This document shows, one piece after another, positions 11,277 to 21,767 of a stretch of DNA of 64,000 bases; position 1 is the first letter of the stretch; the number at the start of each line of letters is the position of its first letter. The notes under the pieces are model-generated. The model did no database searches. It was not told the origin of the DNA and was given only the letters and a program-made list of their open reading frames with translations. The translations under genes and the position numbers were made by a program. The stretch covers positions 28,649,118-28,713,117 of the forward strand of contig NC_090280.1 of assembly GCF_037392515.1 (NCBI RefSeq), given 5' to 3'. The stretch comes from Haliotis asinina (Eukaryota > Mollusca > Gastropoda > Lepetellida > Haliotidae).

Positions 11277-12283
11277 TTATATAAAATTTCTCCAAGATTG
11301 ACGTTTACTTTGCTTAAAAGTACGCCGAGCTTTTGCATTTAAAATCTGAAATTTATGGAGATTATGGACCATAGGATGGCGACGGAAATAGTGCTCAGCC
11401 TTTTCCCGTGCGTTCCTTGCTTGTTTGCAGTGATCATCAGACCATGGTTTTCGTATGTGAGGAACAGCAGAGGACTTCGGGATACATTTATCAGCAATTA
11501 TATTCATTTCATACTGGAAACATTTAATGGGATCAGGAGTGCCCCAAAACAGCTCGGGTTTCAATTTGTTAGCACAAAGAGTGACATACAATTGCCATTC
11601 AGTTTTTTTAAAAAGATGGGGACACAGGTTTCAAAATAGTCGGAAAATGGTCACTTCCACATATATCATCATGCACTGACCATGTGACTTCGCTCAATAA
11701 TGTTGAATCTGTAAGAGACAGATCTAAACATGAATATGTACCTGTAGCAGGGTGCAGGTAGGTTTCAGAGTCATCATTAAACATGCACATGCACATGTCA
11801 TTATCAGATATGAAATCTTCAATCACTTTTCCTTTTTGATTCATGGTTGAACTTCCCCATAAAGGATTGTGCCCATTTAGGTCGCCCATGATGATAAAGG
11901 GCGTAGGGAGCTGATCGCATAATTGCTGAAGTTCAAGCTTTTGAAGAATTAAAGAAGGAGGAAGGTACAAGGAACAAAGTGTAAAGGTACTCTGCAAGGT
12001 AATACGAACGGCTACTGCTTGCAGGTTTGTGTTAAGGGGAACAGGACTATGGATGACGCCCTGTCGTACCAAAACAGAAGCTCCACCAGTAGCTTTATCA
12101 CCCGGGGGAGAATAAGAATGAAAGGAATTATAGCGTCTGAAGTCAAATTTATCGGTATGTTTAAGGTAGGTTTCTTGTAAACAAAATTGCTGATGGATTT
12201 ATATCCTGAGTTAAGAGCTGCAGTTCATGAGAGTTATGTTTAAGTCCTCTGTAGTTCCACTGAAGAAGATTCATATGGCTCAT
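11277..12283 (-). pseudogene. ORF2 N-terminus: APE endonuclease and linker (E2)
   Basis: The frame begins with ATG at 12283-12281, overlapping the ORF1 stop as ATGA, and reads MSHMNLLQWNYRGL. One extra T near 12190 shifts the frame before the catalytic-Glu block. The rest is readable in another frame (12072-11608): LCSLYLPPS, IIMGDLNGHNPLWGS, YSCLDLSLTDS and the catalytic CGSDHFPTIL. The Arg/Lys-rich linker (RKPWSDDHCKQARNAREKAEHYFRRHP) follows in 11591-11277. This copy keeps the catalytic His of the SDH motif that the 61-kb copy has lost. Confidence 0.82.
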
Positions 12284-13464
12284 GGGGGATCTATAGGTGA
12301 TCGTTCACGTGAACGCGAGGAGTAGTTAGTACTACCAGGACGTTCACAGGAAGGGGTGATATCCATCTCGAGAGGGTAAAAAATGTAAGTAGTTTTGATT
12401 TTCCTATGTTGCTTCTTCTTGTGAGGATTGGGCACTTCATTTGTTGATTTTGTTGTACCTGATGGTTCAGGAGTTGGGGCACACTGAGATGCTGGAGGGA
12501 TGTCATGTTGTTGACTATCTGTCGACGTTGTTTGACTTTTTGATGATTTAGAAACAGGCTGAGGGTGTTCCGAGTTTGTCCATGTCAAGTCAGTTTGACA
12601 TTCTACGGATCTAGTAGAAGATATGCGGGAGACAACTGCAGCATAAGTTTGTGGTGATGGAGGCGAACGGCTTGCAACAACACTTTTAGCTTCCTGAAAG
12701 GAAATGTTGTTTTGACATTTTACTGTCAAAATATCTTTTTCATGGATCCACGAAGGACAAGATTTAGAAGAAGCGTCATGTTCACCCTTGCAATTTACAC
12801 AGTTTAGTGTAGCCCTACAACCAGTGTTTTCATGAGTACCTCCACATCGAGAGCACGCAGACGGACGATTGCAGAATTTAGAACCATGTCCAAATTTCTG
12901 ACAATTGTAACTCGGTAGTGGATTGGGTACATACACTCCCATGTTGAAATAGCCAGCTTTAATGGATTTAGGTATATCAGCCAGTGGGAACAAATAGGTA
13001 TTTGTTGGAGTAGAAGCATCACCATCTCTTCTCATGAAACGTTTCACTGAGGTGACATGCTGTCCAGAAAGTTCTCTCAAGATTTCTTCCTCTGTCGTTT
13101 ACGCAAGACAACGGGCTCTGTCGCGGATGATCCCTCGACTAGAATTTAGAGTTCTGTGCTCAGAGATTGCAACTTCAGTGTTTGCAAATGTAGAACATTT
13201 CAAAAGGTTGATAGCTTGCTGTCTCCGCGCACACTCAATTAAAAGGGAGCCGCCTCGGAGACGTGAAACATTCATCACCTCACCACAAATACCTTCGATT
13301 GCTTTGGAAATAGCAAACGGGTTGATTTTTAAAGGAAGACCATTCTTAGATTCAACAACAATAAATCGTGCCCAAGAGTTAGAATTTGTTGCAAGAGAAA
13401 CACCATCATCAGACGACAATATCTCGGCTTCATTTCGGGTAGAACCAGAATGATTGCGAGCCAT
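12280..13464 (-). pseudogene. ORF1 (nucleic-acid-binding gag-like protein) of LINE E2, one frameshift
   Basis: The first ATG is at 13464 (MARNHSG). The N-terminal part matches the family (WARFIVVESKNGLPLKINPFAISK, GGSLLIECARRQQ, RTLNSSRGIIRDRAR) and stops at 13099. Reading continues in another frame from about 13095 with VKRF, TNTYLF and KAGYFN. The zinc-knuckle region is divergent. Knuckle 1 has lost its first Cys (PSYNCQKFGHGSKFC), knuckle 2 is CSRCGGTHENTGC (one residue shorter between Cys and His than in the 61-kb copy), and knuckle 3 is CVNCKGEHDASSKSC. The Ser/Pro/Gln-rich C-terminus ends RERSPIDPP. It likely packages element RNA. Confidence 0.82.
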
Positions 13465-13470
13465 GATTAT

Positions 13471-13975
13471 ATCAAAGAGATTCGACAACCCTGCTCCACA
13501 CCCACCATGGAGTGTCAACAAGGACGGCATCTAATTGCATCGGGTCTCCAGAATGCAGACACCAGGGATACAGGGATGCTATACTCCAGCAAATATGACA
13601 TGAATAGCTATATTCGTTTCTTAAATGTATTGTCAGGTTGGTTCTGCCCATAATAACTTAAAAAACATATAGAATTCAGCGGTCAACATCACTAGATTGG
13701 CTCATGAGCCACCGCCTGCTGGCATAGGACTCTAGGCAATAGAATGTCATGAAATAATTGAAGTTTCTAAAAGCCAAGATCAAATAACATATCAAATATG
13801 TGCAAAAATACCCACTATGCACAATGCTGGCATGACCAGCCGATTGGTACAACCGGGCCCATCCCACCACCCGTCCAGGCGAAGTGGTGCGTTGAGCAAC
13901 AGGAACACTGGTCCTGCTCCCATGCCCTCAACCACCAGGATCCCCTCCTCCACCGACACAGGGCGCTTGATGCGA
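13471..13975 (-). mobile_element. 5' UTR and partial GC-rich head of LINE E2
   Basis: On the minus strand it reads CCCTGTGTCGGTGGAGG, CCGGTTGTACCAATCGGCTGG, 'cctagagtcctatgcca' and 'actccatggtgggtg', in the same order as the heads at 47280-47757 and 60879-61471. The first 110 bases or so of the head are missing, so it is slightly 5'-truncated or diverged. The junction with flanking DNA is at about 13975. Confidence 0.8.
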
Positions 13976-14060
13976 GCGCTACCCCAGCTAACAATTTCAT
14001 GCTTTCCTAGTGACAACGTTATTCCGTGGACTCCCAATTTACGTTGTAAAAAAAACCTGA
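13970..14060. repeat. Spacer block duplicated at 55565-55655
   Basis: 'gcgcttgatgcgagc', 'ctaccccagct', 'acaattt' and 'gtggactcc' recur in order at 55565-55655. It flanks the 5' end of LINE E2 and belongs to the duplicated intergenic spacer. Confidence 0.7.
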
Positions 14061-14189
14061 GAGGTCAAGGTGAAACGAAGGCATGCAAAAATCAGATGGT
14101 TGAGATTATTTTATCTGAGTAGAATATGCCTTTAACAGAGCTGGCTGACAATGTGAACTGCAGGGACATTGCAAGGGAACTACTAAATA

Positions 14190-14640
14190 GTCATTGTTGT
14201 AGATTCTGATGGCATGAACCTTTTCACTTGTCATGCTTGACAGTGTATTTTCACTGCGTCTTACACTAGACGTTTTGGTGCTGGTGTGGTGACGATGTCC
14301 TTTAAGTGAGTTTAACATCACTTTGTATGGTGTAGGTGTTTGGGGTCTTGATAGACGGTGTATCCTGCTGGTGTTTTGTCTGACTGTGCATCGTATTGGT
14401 GTCTTGCCTGGCGGTGTATTGTTCGTGAATTTCTTGATGGTGTATCATGTTGGTGTCTTGTTAGAGTATCGTGTTAATGTCTTGTTAGAAGATTTATCAC
14501 TTTCGTGTCTTGCTTGATAGTGTATCATGTTGGTGCCTTCCTTGAAGGTGTATCGTGTTCGTGAATTGCTTGACGGTGTATCTCGTTGGTATCTTGCTTG
14601 AAGCTGTATTGTGTTGGTGTCTTTTTGGGTATGACACGTT
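14190..14640. repeat. Degenerate ~28-bp minisatellite, paralogue of 56540-56935
   Basis: Units of about 28 bp built from GGTGTATCGTGTTGGTGTC and TTGCTTGACGG repeat with substitutions. The same array, with a matching left flank ('catgcttgacagtgtattt'), lies at 56540-56935. An apparent 64-codon frame at 14323 is produced by the repeat and I do not consider it a gene. Confidence 0.8.
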
Positions 14641-15524
14641 TACACACGGGTGTATATTTTACATGGTATGTTAATTATCTCATGTGTGTAAACTGGTGCA
14701 AGAGAACGGAATAATTTAATTATTATGTTATATTTCACGTCATTCCAGGTTGTCATGTAAGACTTTTACGGACTGGTTGACACGTAAACTCATGACATGT
14801 AATCAGGCAAGCGCACGAAAGCTGAACTGAGCGCCAAACATTGTTAGGGAGCTTTCAAATGTGCAAGTGGTACTTCCCGTACCATTCAGCACTATAACAG
14901 AAATATTGTGATTTGAAAAGATGAGGACGCCAAAGCACCCACATGTGGCTGAATAAATAACTTTCTCGGCACTTCTTCTCGTGTTTCTCGAACACCCAGA
15001 TGTCTTTTTTACACCCTTTTTCTCACAGTGAACTGTGTCAATACTTTAATGATAGTTTGTTCAGCGGGATATTTTTTTTATTTTTAGGGCCAAATTTCTG
15101 CAAAAACCGCACAGAGTAGATATGATGTTTTGATTATGATCATCGTGCCATTGTGTATATTTGTTTTCGAGTTAGATAGCAATTCATCGGTCTGCTTTTG
15201 CGGCAAATATAGATTGATAATATCTTAATGTCCGTCACATATGTTGCTTTCTTAACTACCAATTTGTGCTTTGTACATGTCCGGTTGATATTATATATTT
15301 AAACATCGGTATGTTAACAACACATCACGTTAATTGGTTACAGCAATTTTACATGAAAAGTCGTTACGGGATGGATCTCTATTGCTAAAGAAAAGACACA
15401 AATTAATGTTTGTGTTTGTGTATGTATTCTACTTATAGTTATTTTTATTGGCCTGTTAGCTATTTTGAAAGGAAACTCCATATGTAAAATGAGTTTTCAT
15501 TTCCTAAGAAAACAATATCAAGGC
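14640..15524. other. Non-coding stretch, nothing recognised
   Basis: AT-rich DNA without long frames, repeats shared with other parts of the window, or RNA-gene signatures that I can see. Confidence 0.5.
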
Positions 15525-15890
15525 AAGTGTCACATCAATGATGTTAGCTATGGGCTGTGTGAACATCACACCTGATTAGAGCATTTTATTAAATTAATGT
15601 TGGTTATTTCATACAGAGCACACACGTGTTAATAGCTAGGTATTTTTATTTATGTCTTTCAGATAAAACAAGTATGAATTTCCATTTAAATACTCAGGAA
15701 TCTTTAGGAGTTCAAGTGTCATACCACTGTTGTTACTGTAAGTAGATCAATAGAATGTTTGAACATCACACTTGATTAGTGTATTGTAATAGTTTTAATT
15801 GTAATGTGATAAAGAGCACACACGGTTTAATAACTTTATTTGCATCTGACAGATAATGTAGGAAAAAACGGCCTATGTGAAATACTGAGA
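15525..15890. repeat. Two-copy direct tandem repeat, period about 200 bp
   Basis: Both copies carry 'gaacatcacac' then 'tgattag', then 'agagcacacacg', then a 'cagataa' segment, in the same order. The first copy covers about 15525-15690 and the second about 15730-15890. The interior is AT-rich and non-coding. From 15890 to about 16160 nothing is recognised; after that the block duplicated at 38040 begins. Confidence 0.6.
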
Positions 15891-16503
15891 GGAGTCATAA
15901 TTTGATGTCATTCCTGTAACTATTAGATTTCTTCTTGTAAACACTGACTTAGAGAATGCAAAATAGTCTGTGGTGAGGAACATTTTTTAATTTGTAATTA
16001 TTTGTTTGGAAACAAAACAATTCCCTTATTCATATAAAACCGTAACGTAAACACTGTTTGTAATGTACGATTTCATTGCTAAATATTAGATATTGGGTCA
16101 TTCCTATAACATGTGATCTAGTTTTTAATTGTATTCTCATATAGTCACATTTTAATACTTACGTACCACTTTCGATCCACATCTGTGATCATCTAGTTAT
16201 CTTGCTGTCCTGCCGATGTGACAGGTTGTATGGCCAGCGTTATCAATGTATGTAGATTGTAAAAGTCTGTTGCACGATTTTACTGAAGTATAATGATTAA
16301 AATTAGAATGTCCTTTTGTATATCTGTTAAATCTGACTTTAATGAAGTTGATAGAATTACACTACCTCACGGGGCAACTTCCTGATTGTCTGACCAGCAT
16401 CAATATAATAAACATCCACTTGACACCTTTGGCATCAGTTGGTGAGAGATCAGCTCCTTCTCCCATAATCAAACATTTCTTTACATATGACAAAAAACTG
16501 CAT

Positions 16504-17852
16504 TCAACATGGATCGTCCTCTCTGTACGGCCTGGCAACAATGTGTCGTGTGGACACATACTTCACTATATGGGCATTTTCTCCTTCACAAGCCAGATAT
16601 AGAATGTCATCACCATCATCATTCAAAACTGTTAGATCAGCCTCATTTTCAACAAGTAAGAAAAAGACGGCCTCACATCCCTCGCGTGCTGCAATCATTG
16701 CTGGTGTGCAATCGTCCCCATCTCGACTGTTGATATCCACAATGTTGTTTGTGAGAAGGTACTTGACTATCTCAATACTGTCGCGACAACAGGCCAAATG
16801 AAGGATGTTGTCACAGCGATCATCCAGCAGTGATAGATCAGCTCTCCATTTCACAAGTAAGTCAAACGCGTTTTTACGCCCCATTAAGGCTGCACGCATT
16901 ACTGGTGTCAAACCCCAATTATCTCGACTGTTGATGTCCACAGTGTTACGGGTCAGGAGGTACTTGATTATCTCAACATTACCCCCTTTACAGGCCAGGT
17001 GAAGGATAGTTTCTTTGTCACCATTCACCAATGATACATCTGCTCCTTTATCAATAAGGACGTCAAACACATCCTCATGTCCATCATTGGCTACATGCAT
17101 AATTGGTGTCGAACCTTTTCCATCTCGACTGTTAATGTCCACGATGTCATGCTTTAGGAGGTACTTGATTATTTCAACATTACCCCCTTCACAGGCCAAG
17201 TGAAGGGTGTTTATTTTGTTGTTACCCATTATTGCCAGATCTGCTCCTCCTTCAACAAGAACGTCAAACGCATCCTTGTGCCCATGATTTGCTGTACACA
17301 TAACTGGTGTCCAGCCGAACCAATCTTTTCTGTCAATGTCCACAATGTCTTGTGTCAGGAGGTACTTGATTATGTCAACATTACCACCCTGACAGGCCAC
17401 GTGAAGGATTGTTTCTTCTCCGTCACTCACTAGTAACAGATTTGCTCTTGCTTCCACAAGTACGTCAAACACATCATTGCTATTGTAAAACGCTGCTTTC
17501 ATTGCTGGTGTCCACCCGTATTTATCTTGACTGTTGATGCTTACAATTTTCTGCATGAGGACATACTTCACGACATCAACATTTCTCCCAGTACAAGCTA
17601 AATGAAGAATGTTCCTATCTTCATCATCCACTAAAGACAGGTTGGCACCTTCCCTGACAAGTAGGTCAAACACTTCTTTATGTCCCTCCTTTGCTGCATA
17701 CATCACCGGTGTCATGTTGTCCTTCCCCCTCGAGTTGATATTTGTCCTTTCGTCAGATAAAATGGACTTGACTCGGGCCACATCTCCAACCATGCAGGCA
17801 TCGAAGAGTGTAGTGTTTGGTTCAGTATACGCTTGCGTCTGAATCCGTTTCT
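16504..17852 (-). CDS. Ankyrin-repeat last exon, unit A (13 repeats)
   Basis: The exon is open for 448 codons and ends at TGA after …YREDDPC. The 5' boundary is a good acceptor (TTTTCCTTCAG, exon starting AGAAACGG, phase 1), which also marks where similarity to unit B becomes coding-like. After a leader (TQAYTEPNTTLFDAC) it consists only of ankyrin repeats of about 33 residues in two alternating types: 'WTPVM-AA-GHKDVFDVLVEGGADL' and 'ETILHLACKGGNVEIIKYLL'. There are 13 by my count, six fewer than in unit B. Ankyrin arrays mediate protein binding; the partner is unknown. The frame continues upstream to 18117, but that part looks like intron read-through. No internal stops, despite surrounding decay, argues for a live gene. 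Confidence 0.88.
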
Positions 17853-18374
17853 CTGAAGGAAAACGTGAATTTATCAGACAGTACATGATCATAGAGAGGT
17901 TGTGGCGTATGTACCACAATGAATATACTAACATCTTCAGCGTCTCTGTTATGTAGCATTCTTGAAAATGATAATATTTCGTGTTTGAAATTAAATGGAC
18001 CATGAACAGACTTGAACATTTGTTGATAATGCTGCTAAGACTCGTTAGTATCATCACTGTGTGACGGTGAAATTTGAACACTGAGGTGGGCAATTCAAGC
18101 AGAGGCCACAATATCATTCAATGACACTAAACCCAACGTTTGGAAATTTTACATGGTGTCAAAGAGGTATTTGTACACAGGTGAAGAGATATTAATCAGA
18201 TTCTAAACACGTTTAAGAATTATATATCATTCTCTCAACTGAAAAACTGTTAAACTCTGGATTCAATGTCAGCTGCTAAGAGGGTTAGCCAGTTCGCATC
18301 ATTTGTAACAACAGTTGTTCTAAGTCTGCTACTTCAAATCAATATCCGCCATTTTGAATTTATAATTAGACACC

Positions 18375-18560
18375 TGGACACCTGGTGTGTCTATATTTAG
18401 ACCATGAGGCACTCCTCTCTATTGTATATTCAGATGTATTATGTCAACATCTGGTGTGTTTAATGTTCAGAAAATCAGTCACTCCTCTCTACTGTATATT
18501 GAGATCTACACCCAGTGTACCTGTTTCTAGAACATAATGTACCTCCTCACATTGGCGCAA
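18375..18560. repeat. Three degenerate tandem copies, ~70-80 bp
   Basis: Each copy has an 'acacctggtgt' or 'acatctggtgt' start, an internal 'agacca' or 'agaaaat' segment and 'cactcctctct' followed by 'tgtatatt'. The stretch 18130-18900 is present only in unit A; unit B passes directly from the ankyrin upstream region to the block equivalent to 20010. No coding sequence was recognised in it. Confidence 0.55.
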
Positions 18561-18904
18561 ACGACATGTAAGGGAGAACAACTTACCTTTGCGTATCCCT
18601 TGAAAATCCCTTGACACACCAATGTCCATGAACACATATATACATTGTATCCAGCAGCACACATATTTCCATGAAATATCCAGGTATGTCCAATATTGAC
18701 AATATATCCAACATGTCTATATGTTTAGAGGGGTTGGGACAAGTAATCATTTCATGTGAAAAAACAGATTGATTCTCACTGTACTCCAACAATGAATGAC
18801 TCATTTGCTCACCCGTAAGTCCCACCAACAGCCATTCAAAGGTATGTTTACGATCCACTGAAGGGAACCCCCTCTCCCGCCCAAACATGAAGATTAGGAA
18901 AAAA

Positions 18905-20008
18905 AAGTGAGTGAGTGTGTGAGTTAATATTTAACGTCGCATCGGCAGTATTGTAGCCATATCGTGACGAGAGCATTCTTGAAAAAGGAATCTATGCATA
19001 TGATAAAATCCTGTCAACGACGGACAGTAAAACAACTAGAATGTCACAATAAGAAATAAAACTAGCGTGAAAAGTTAAAACTAATATCCCTATTCAGACA
19101 ATACAATATAAAAACAGGCTATATAGATCACCAACAACTGAAGGTAGATCACCATACTCTGGGACCATGGGGACTTACAGTACTTCTGCCACCTGCATGG
19201 TCCCTAGCTGGATTTACACCATCCTCTCAGCTGCTGGTGATTGTATGCAAGATTAGCCACAAATTAAAATACGGCGACAGAAATACTACGGCTAAGAAAA
19301 AATGGAAGATCAAATTTGACTTCAAATGTTTTGGGACTTACGTACACTCTCAGTAAGACAATAATTTTACAGTGCTTTAACCCCCCTCGAGGATACAGCC
19401 ACTAACACTCTAAGTTACTAATTCAAACTTCCAAGCATAACATATTTATCTATTTACAATTCATTTAGCAAATCTAATTCTTTTAAAAATGCAATAATTA
19501 AATGAGAGCTAACATGATTAAAAAGATCCTTCATGGTTCGTGAATTAAAATATTTATCCCTTGTGATGGAATATTTAACACAGTCAAGCAGGACATGTTT
19601 GACTGTGATTCTTTCATCACAAGGGATACAAAACGGAGGATCTTCACCTTTTAATAGATAATCGTGAGTATACGTCGTATGGCCAATACGACATCGTCGT
19701 ATAATGACCTCCTCAAATCTGGACTGACAACCCAAGTAAGTATAACCGATATTAGGTTTTATTTCATGTAATTTATTTATACCTACCTGGGTGTCCCACT
19801 TCTTTTGCATCAGATCACTGATATAAGATCTTTTTGGTAGCTTTATAATCTGAGTATGGAATAAGAAGTGGTGTCACAGATGTGTTGAGTGCTGCCTTAG
19901 CAGCAAGATCGGCCATAGTGTTACCAGAAATGCCAACGTGACTAGGTAACCAACAAAGGACGATGTCGCACTGGCCAGTAGCAAGATTATTGTACAATTC
20001 AATAATTT
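18905..20008 (-). mobile_element. LINE copy E3, 5'-truncated: RNase H to 3' tail
   Basis: On the plus strand it begins with GTGAGTGAGTGTGTGAG and the tail block. From 19454 to 19997 the minus strand encodes the last RNase H segment (LCWLPSHVGISGNTMADLAAKAA), one frameshift at about 19812, and then an intact C-terminal finger FCIPCDERITVKHVLLDC (C-x2-C-x7-H-x4-C). It is truncated at about 20008 inside RNase H. It lies in an intron of unit A and is absent from unit B. Confidence 0.85.
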
Positions 20009-20293
20009 CTACTATCTAGCCTCATGTAAGAATGTAGAGTTTTGATTGGTCCACATGACTCTGTTAAAATACCATGTACATCCATCATGATCCGCCAGCG
20101 GGAGTATAAAAGTCGTAAACTCTCGCTACGCCTCGGTGACGACGCGTGAAGTGAGAAAAGCGTGCATCGACAAGCCTTTAGTAACGTGCGGTGCATTGAG
20201 GTAAAACGATCAGCTGGTATCAACATGGCAGCAAGTCGATTCGATGCGTGTTGTTTTGTTTGATTTAGTGAAAACATTCAGCTAGATAAATGC

Positions 20294-20419
20294 GTTATCA
20301 CATCGTGTCTCGGGAAATACGGGGTTTTATCAGTCCCTAATAAGGTTGTGGTAAGGTTGTAATACAACCTTACTCGGGAATGATAAAACCCCGTATTTCC
20401 CGAGACACGATGTGATAAC
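20294..20419. repeat. Perfect 39-bp inverted repeat / fold-back element
   Basis: The arms 20294-20332 and 20381-20419 are exact reverse complements over 39 bases (the left arm starts GTTATCACATCGTGTC). The 48-bp spacer is itself partly self-complementary (AAGGTTGT … ACAACCTT). The whole can form one long hairpin. The paralogous site in unit B lacks it. This looks like a small fold-back DNA transposon; I saw no clear TSD. Confidence 0.85.
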
Positions 20420-21414
20420 TTTAGTGTGGTGTGATCTGTGTTTGCAGATTAATTATAGGGAGAAATTTCACGAACTGACTGAAACATATTGATTTTTGTT
20501 ACACAAAATGACGCGAGATGGCTGCCCCTCTTAGTCTTTACATGAAATGACTGATTTTTTGTCACGAAATGACTGATTTCACAATCTGACTGGAACATTT
20601 ACTTGGTGCTGAAACAGATACTTAGTCCTGTTGATTCTCCAATTAGAGACACTGAGGATTACAACTGAGCTAAATGACAGGTCTGTAACAAGAATTTGAC
20701 AAACGGAAGTCCAGTCAGTGGCACTTGTTTATGATGAACTGAGTTTTGGTAAGTGAGTATTTCACGAAATGTGTATTTTCATAAGAATCTAAATTCAGCA
20801 ATTTCTCCAAAGTGACCAAAAATATTTTGATGATTGCTGATTTGAGTCCTTTCTATTCTCTTTGTTAATTCTCAATATGTCAGAATTAGAAGACCAACTC
20901 TGAGTTGGTTAACGTCTGTTAGTTTTATTCCAAGTTGAATCATATGAACTCTTCAGCAAACCATTCTAAAAGTGGTATCCATCCATTTTACTTCAACGAG
21001 GAAATATATGCCTGGGTCATTCCGTTGTGAATGAATGAACGAGTTAAAACCAGTATCAGAAAGAAAAAAATAGAGCTGAATCAAGTCTTTCTATATCTGT
21101 TGATTATGTACTACCACTTGAGGTATACCAGCTGATCATATACAATACACATACAAAATTTCGTTTCATGAACGTTTTCTTAAAGGAACAAAATACCCAG
21201 ACTACCAGAGCGTTTTTACCGATATAATAAGAGATTAGGAATGTGTACCTATTTCCCCATTTCATTTGTTTGTATTACCAACTCCCTCCCTGTAACGTGG
21301 TCCTTATGTCCATGAACAGACACAAACGCTAGCCAAGCAATCCTTTAACCTACCTATAAAATGCTGTCTCCAACAAGCACTCTCATTAGATTATATACAT
21401 ATACACGCTCTCGT

Positions 21415-21490
21415 CGACAGTGAGTGGGTGGATGTTACACCACGATTAACAATATTCCAGCAGTATCACGGCGAAGGACACTTGAAATGT
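21415..21490 (-). repeat. SINE 3'-body fragment
   Basis: 'caatattccagcagtatcacggcg' with a following 'ggacact' resembles the body of the tRNA-derived SINE at 54325-54475 in the same orientation. About 180 bp around it are absent from unit B. It is short and degenerate. Confidence 0.4.
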
Positions 21491-21682
21491 ATAAAAGCCC
21501 TCCTACCTCCTCCTTCGCCTGCTGCCCCCATTATCTCCAGCGCAGTCGTGTTCAAATCCCTGCATAGTCTAAATATATAATCAAAGTGTGGCTGGTTGTA
21601 AGTTCGTGAATTGAGAGTTTAGAGAGTTAGGATCCCGACGTACGATTTTCATCATATCAGATTTCACCCGCTGGACATTTAC

Positions 21683-21767
21683 CTTTCACACATTTAGTTT
21701 TGCCAGTTCGAGTCTCCAGACATCTTATGTTTGGGCAGGTCTCCAACTGACAGGAGCCAGCTCGAAC
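21683..21767 (-). CDS. Cys-rich internal exon, unit A
   Basis: This is an 85-nt exon with acceptor …TGTTTTAG before GTTCGAGC and donor AAAG followed by GTAAATG. It is open in phase 0 with one base left over at the end. It encodes a short Cys-rich module (GSCQLETCPNIRC, then GKTKCVKG) with five Cys in 28 residues, reminiscent of an EGF-like half-domain. The same exon with identical boundaries and phases is at 43297-43381. Conservation of both splice sites and the frame between duplicates is the main evidence that it is real. Its link to the PAN and ankyrin exons is inferred. Confidence 0.65.

Larger units (their letters stand above)
8373..13975 (-). mobile_element. LINE copy E2 (I/Jockey superfamily), near full length, divergent subfamily
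   Basis: Reading from 13975 down: part of the GC-rich head and 5' UTR, ORF1 (13464-12280), ORF2 endonuclease, linker, RT with FVDD, RNase H, then a 3' tail ending in (GAGT)n on the plus strand at 8373. The first part of the head and much of the 3' UTR (near 8703) are missing. Several single-base frameshifts occur. Its ORF1 differs clearly from the 47-kb and 61-kb copies, and its ORF1/ORF2 junction is an ATGA overlap. No TSD was found. Confidence 0.88.

Noticed and set aside
13815..14037. Several overlapping frames in the GC-rich LINE head (also 29738-30023, 47233-47585 and 60827-61162)
   Set aside because: GC-rich sequence lowers stop frequency; the frames are not conserved among head copies and lie in the element's 5' UTR.
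17853..18117. Extension of the unit A ankyrin frame upstream to a Met at 18117, giving a hydrophobic-looking N-terminus
   Set aside because: The unit B homologue has stops and indels there, and both units show a good acceptor at the point where coding conservation starts. Read-through of intron is more likely.
21530..21560. tRNA B-box-like string GTGTTCAAATCCCTGCA, also at 43170-43195
   Set aside because: No A box at the right distance and no cloverleaf could be drawn; conservation is explained by the segmental duplication.
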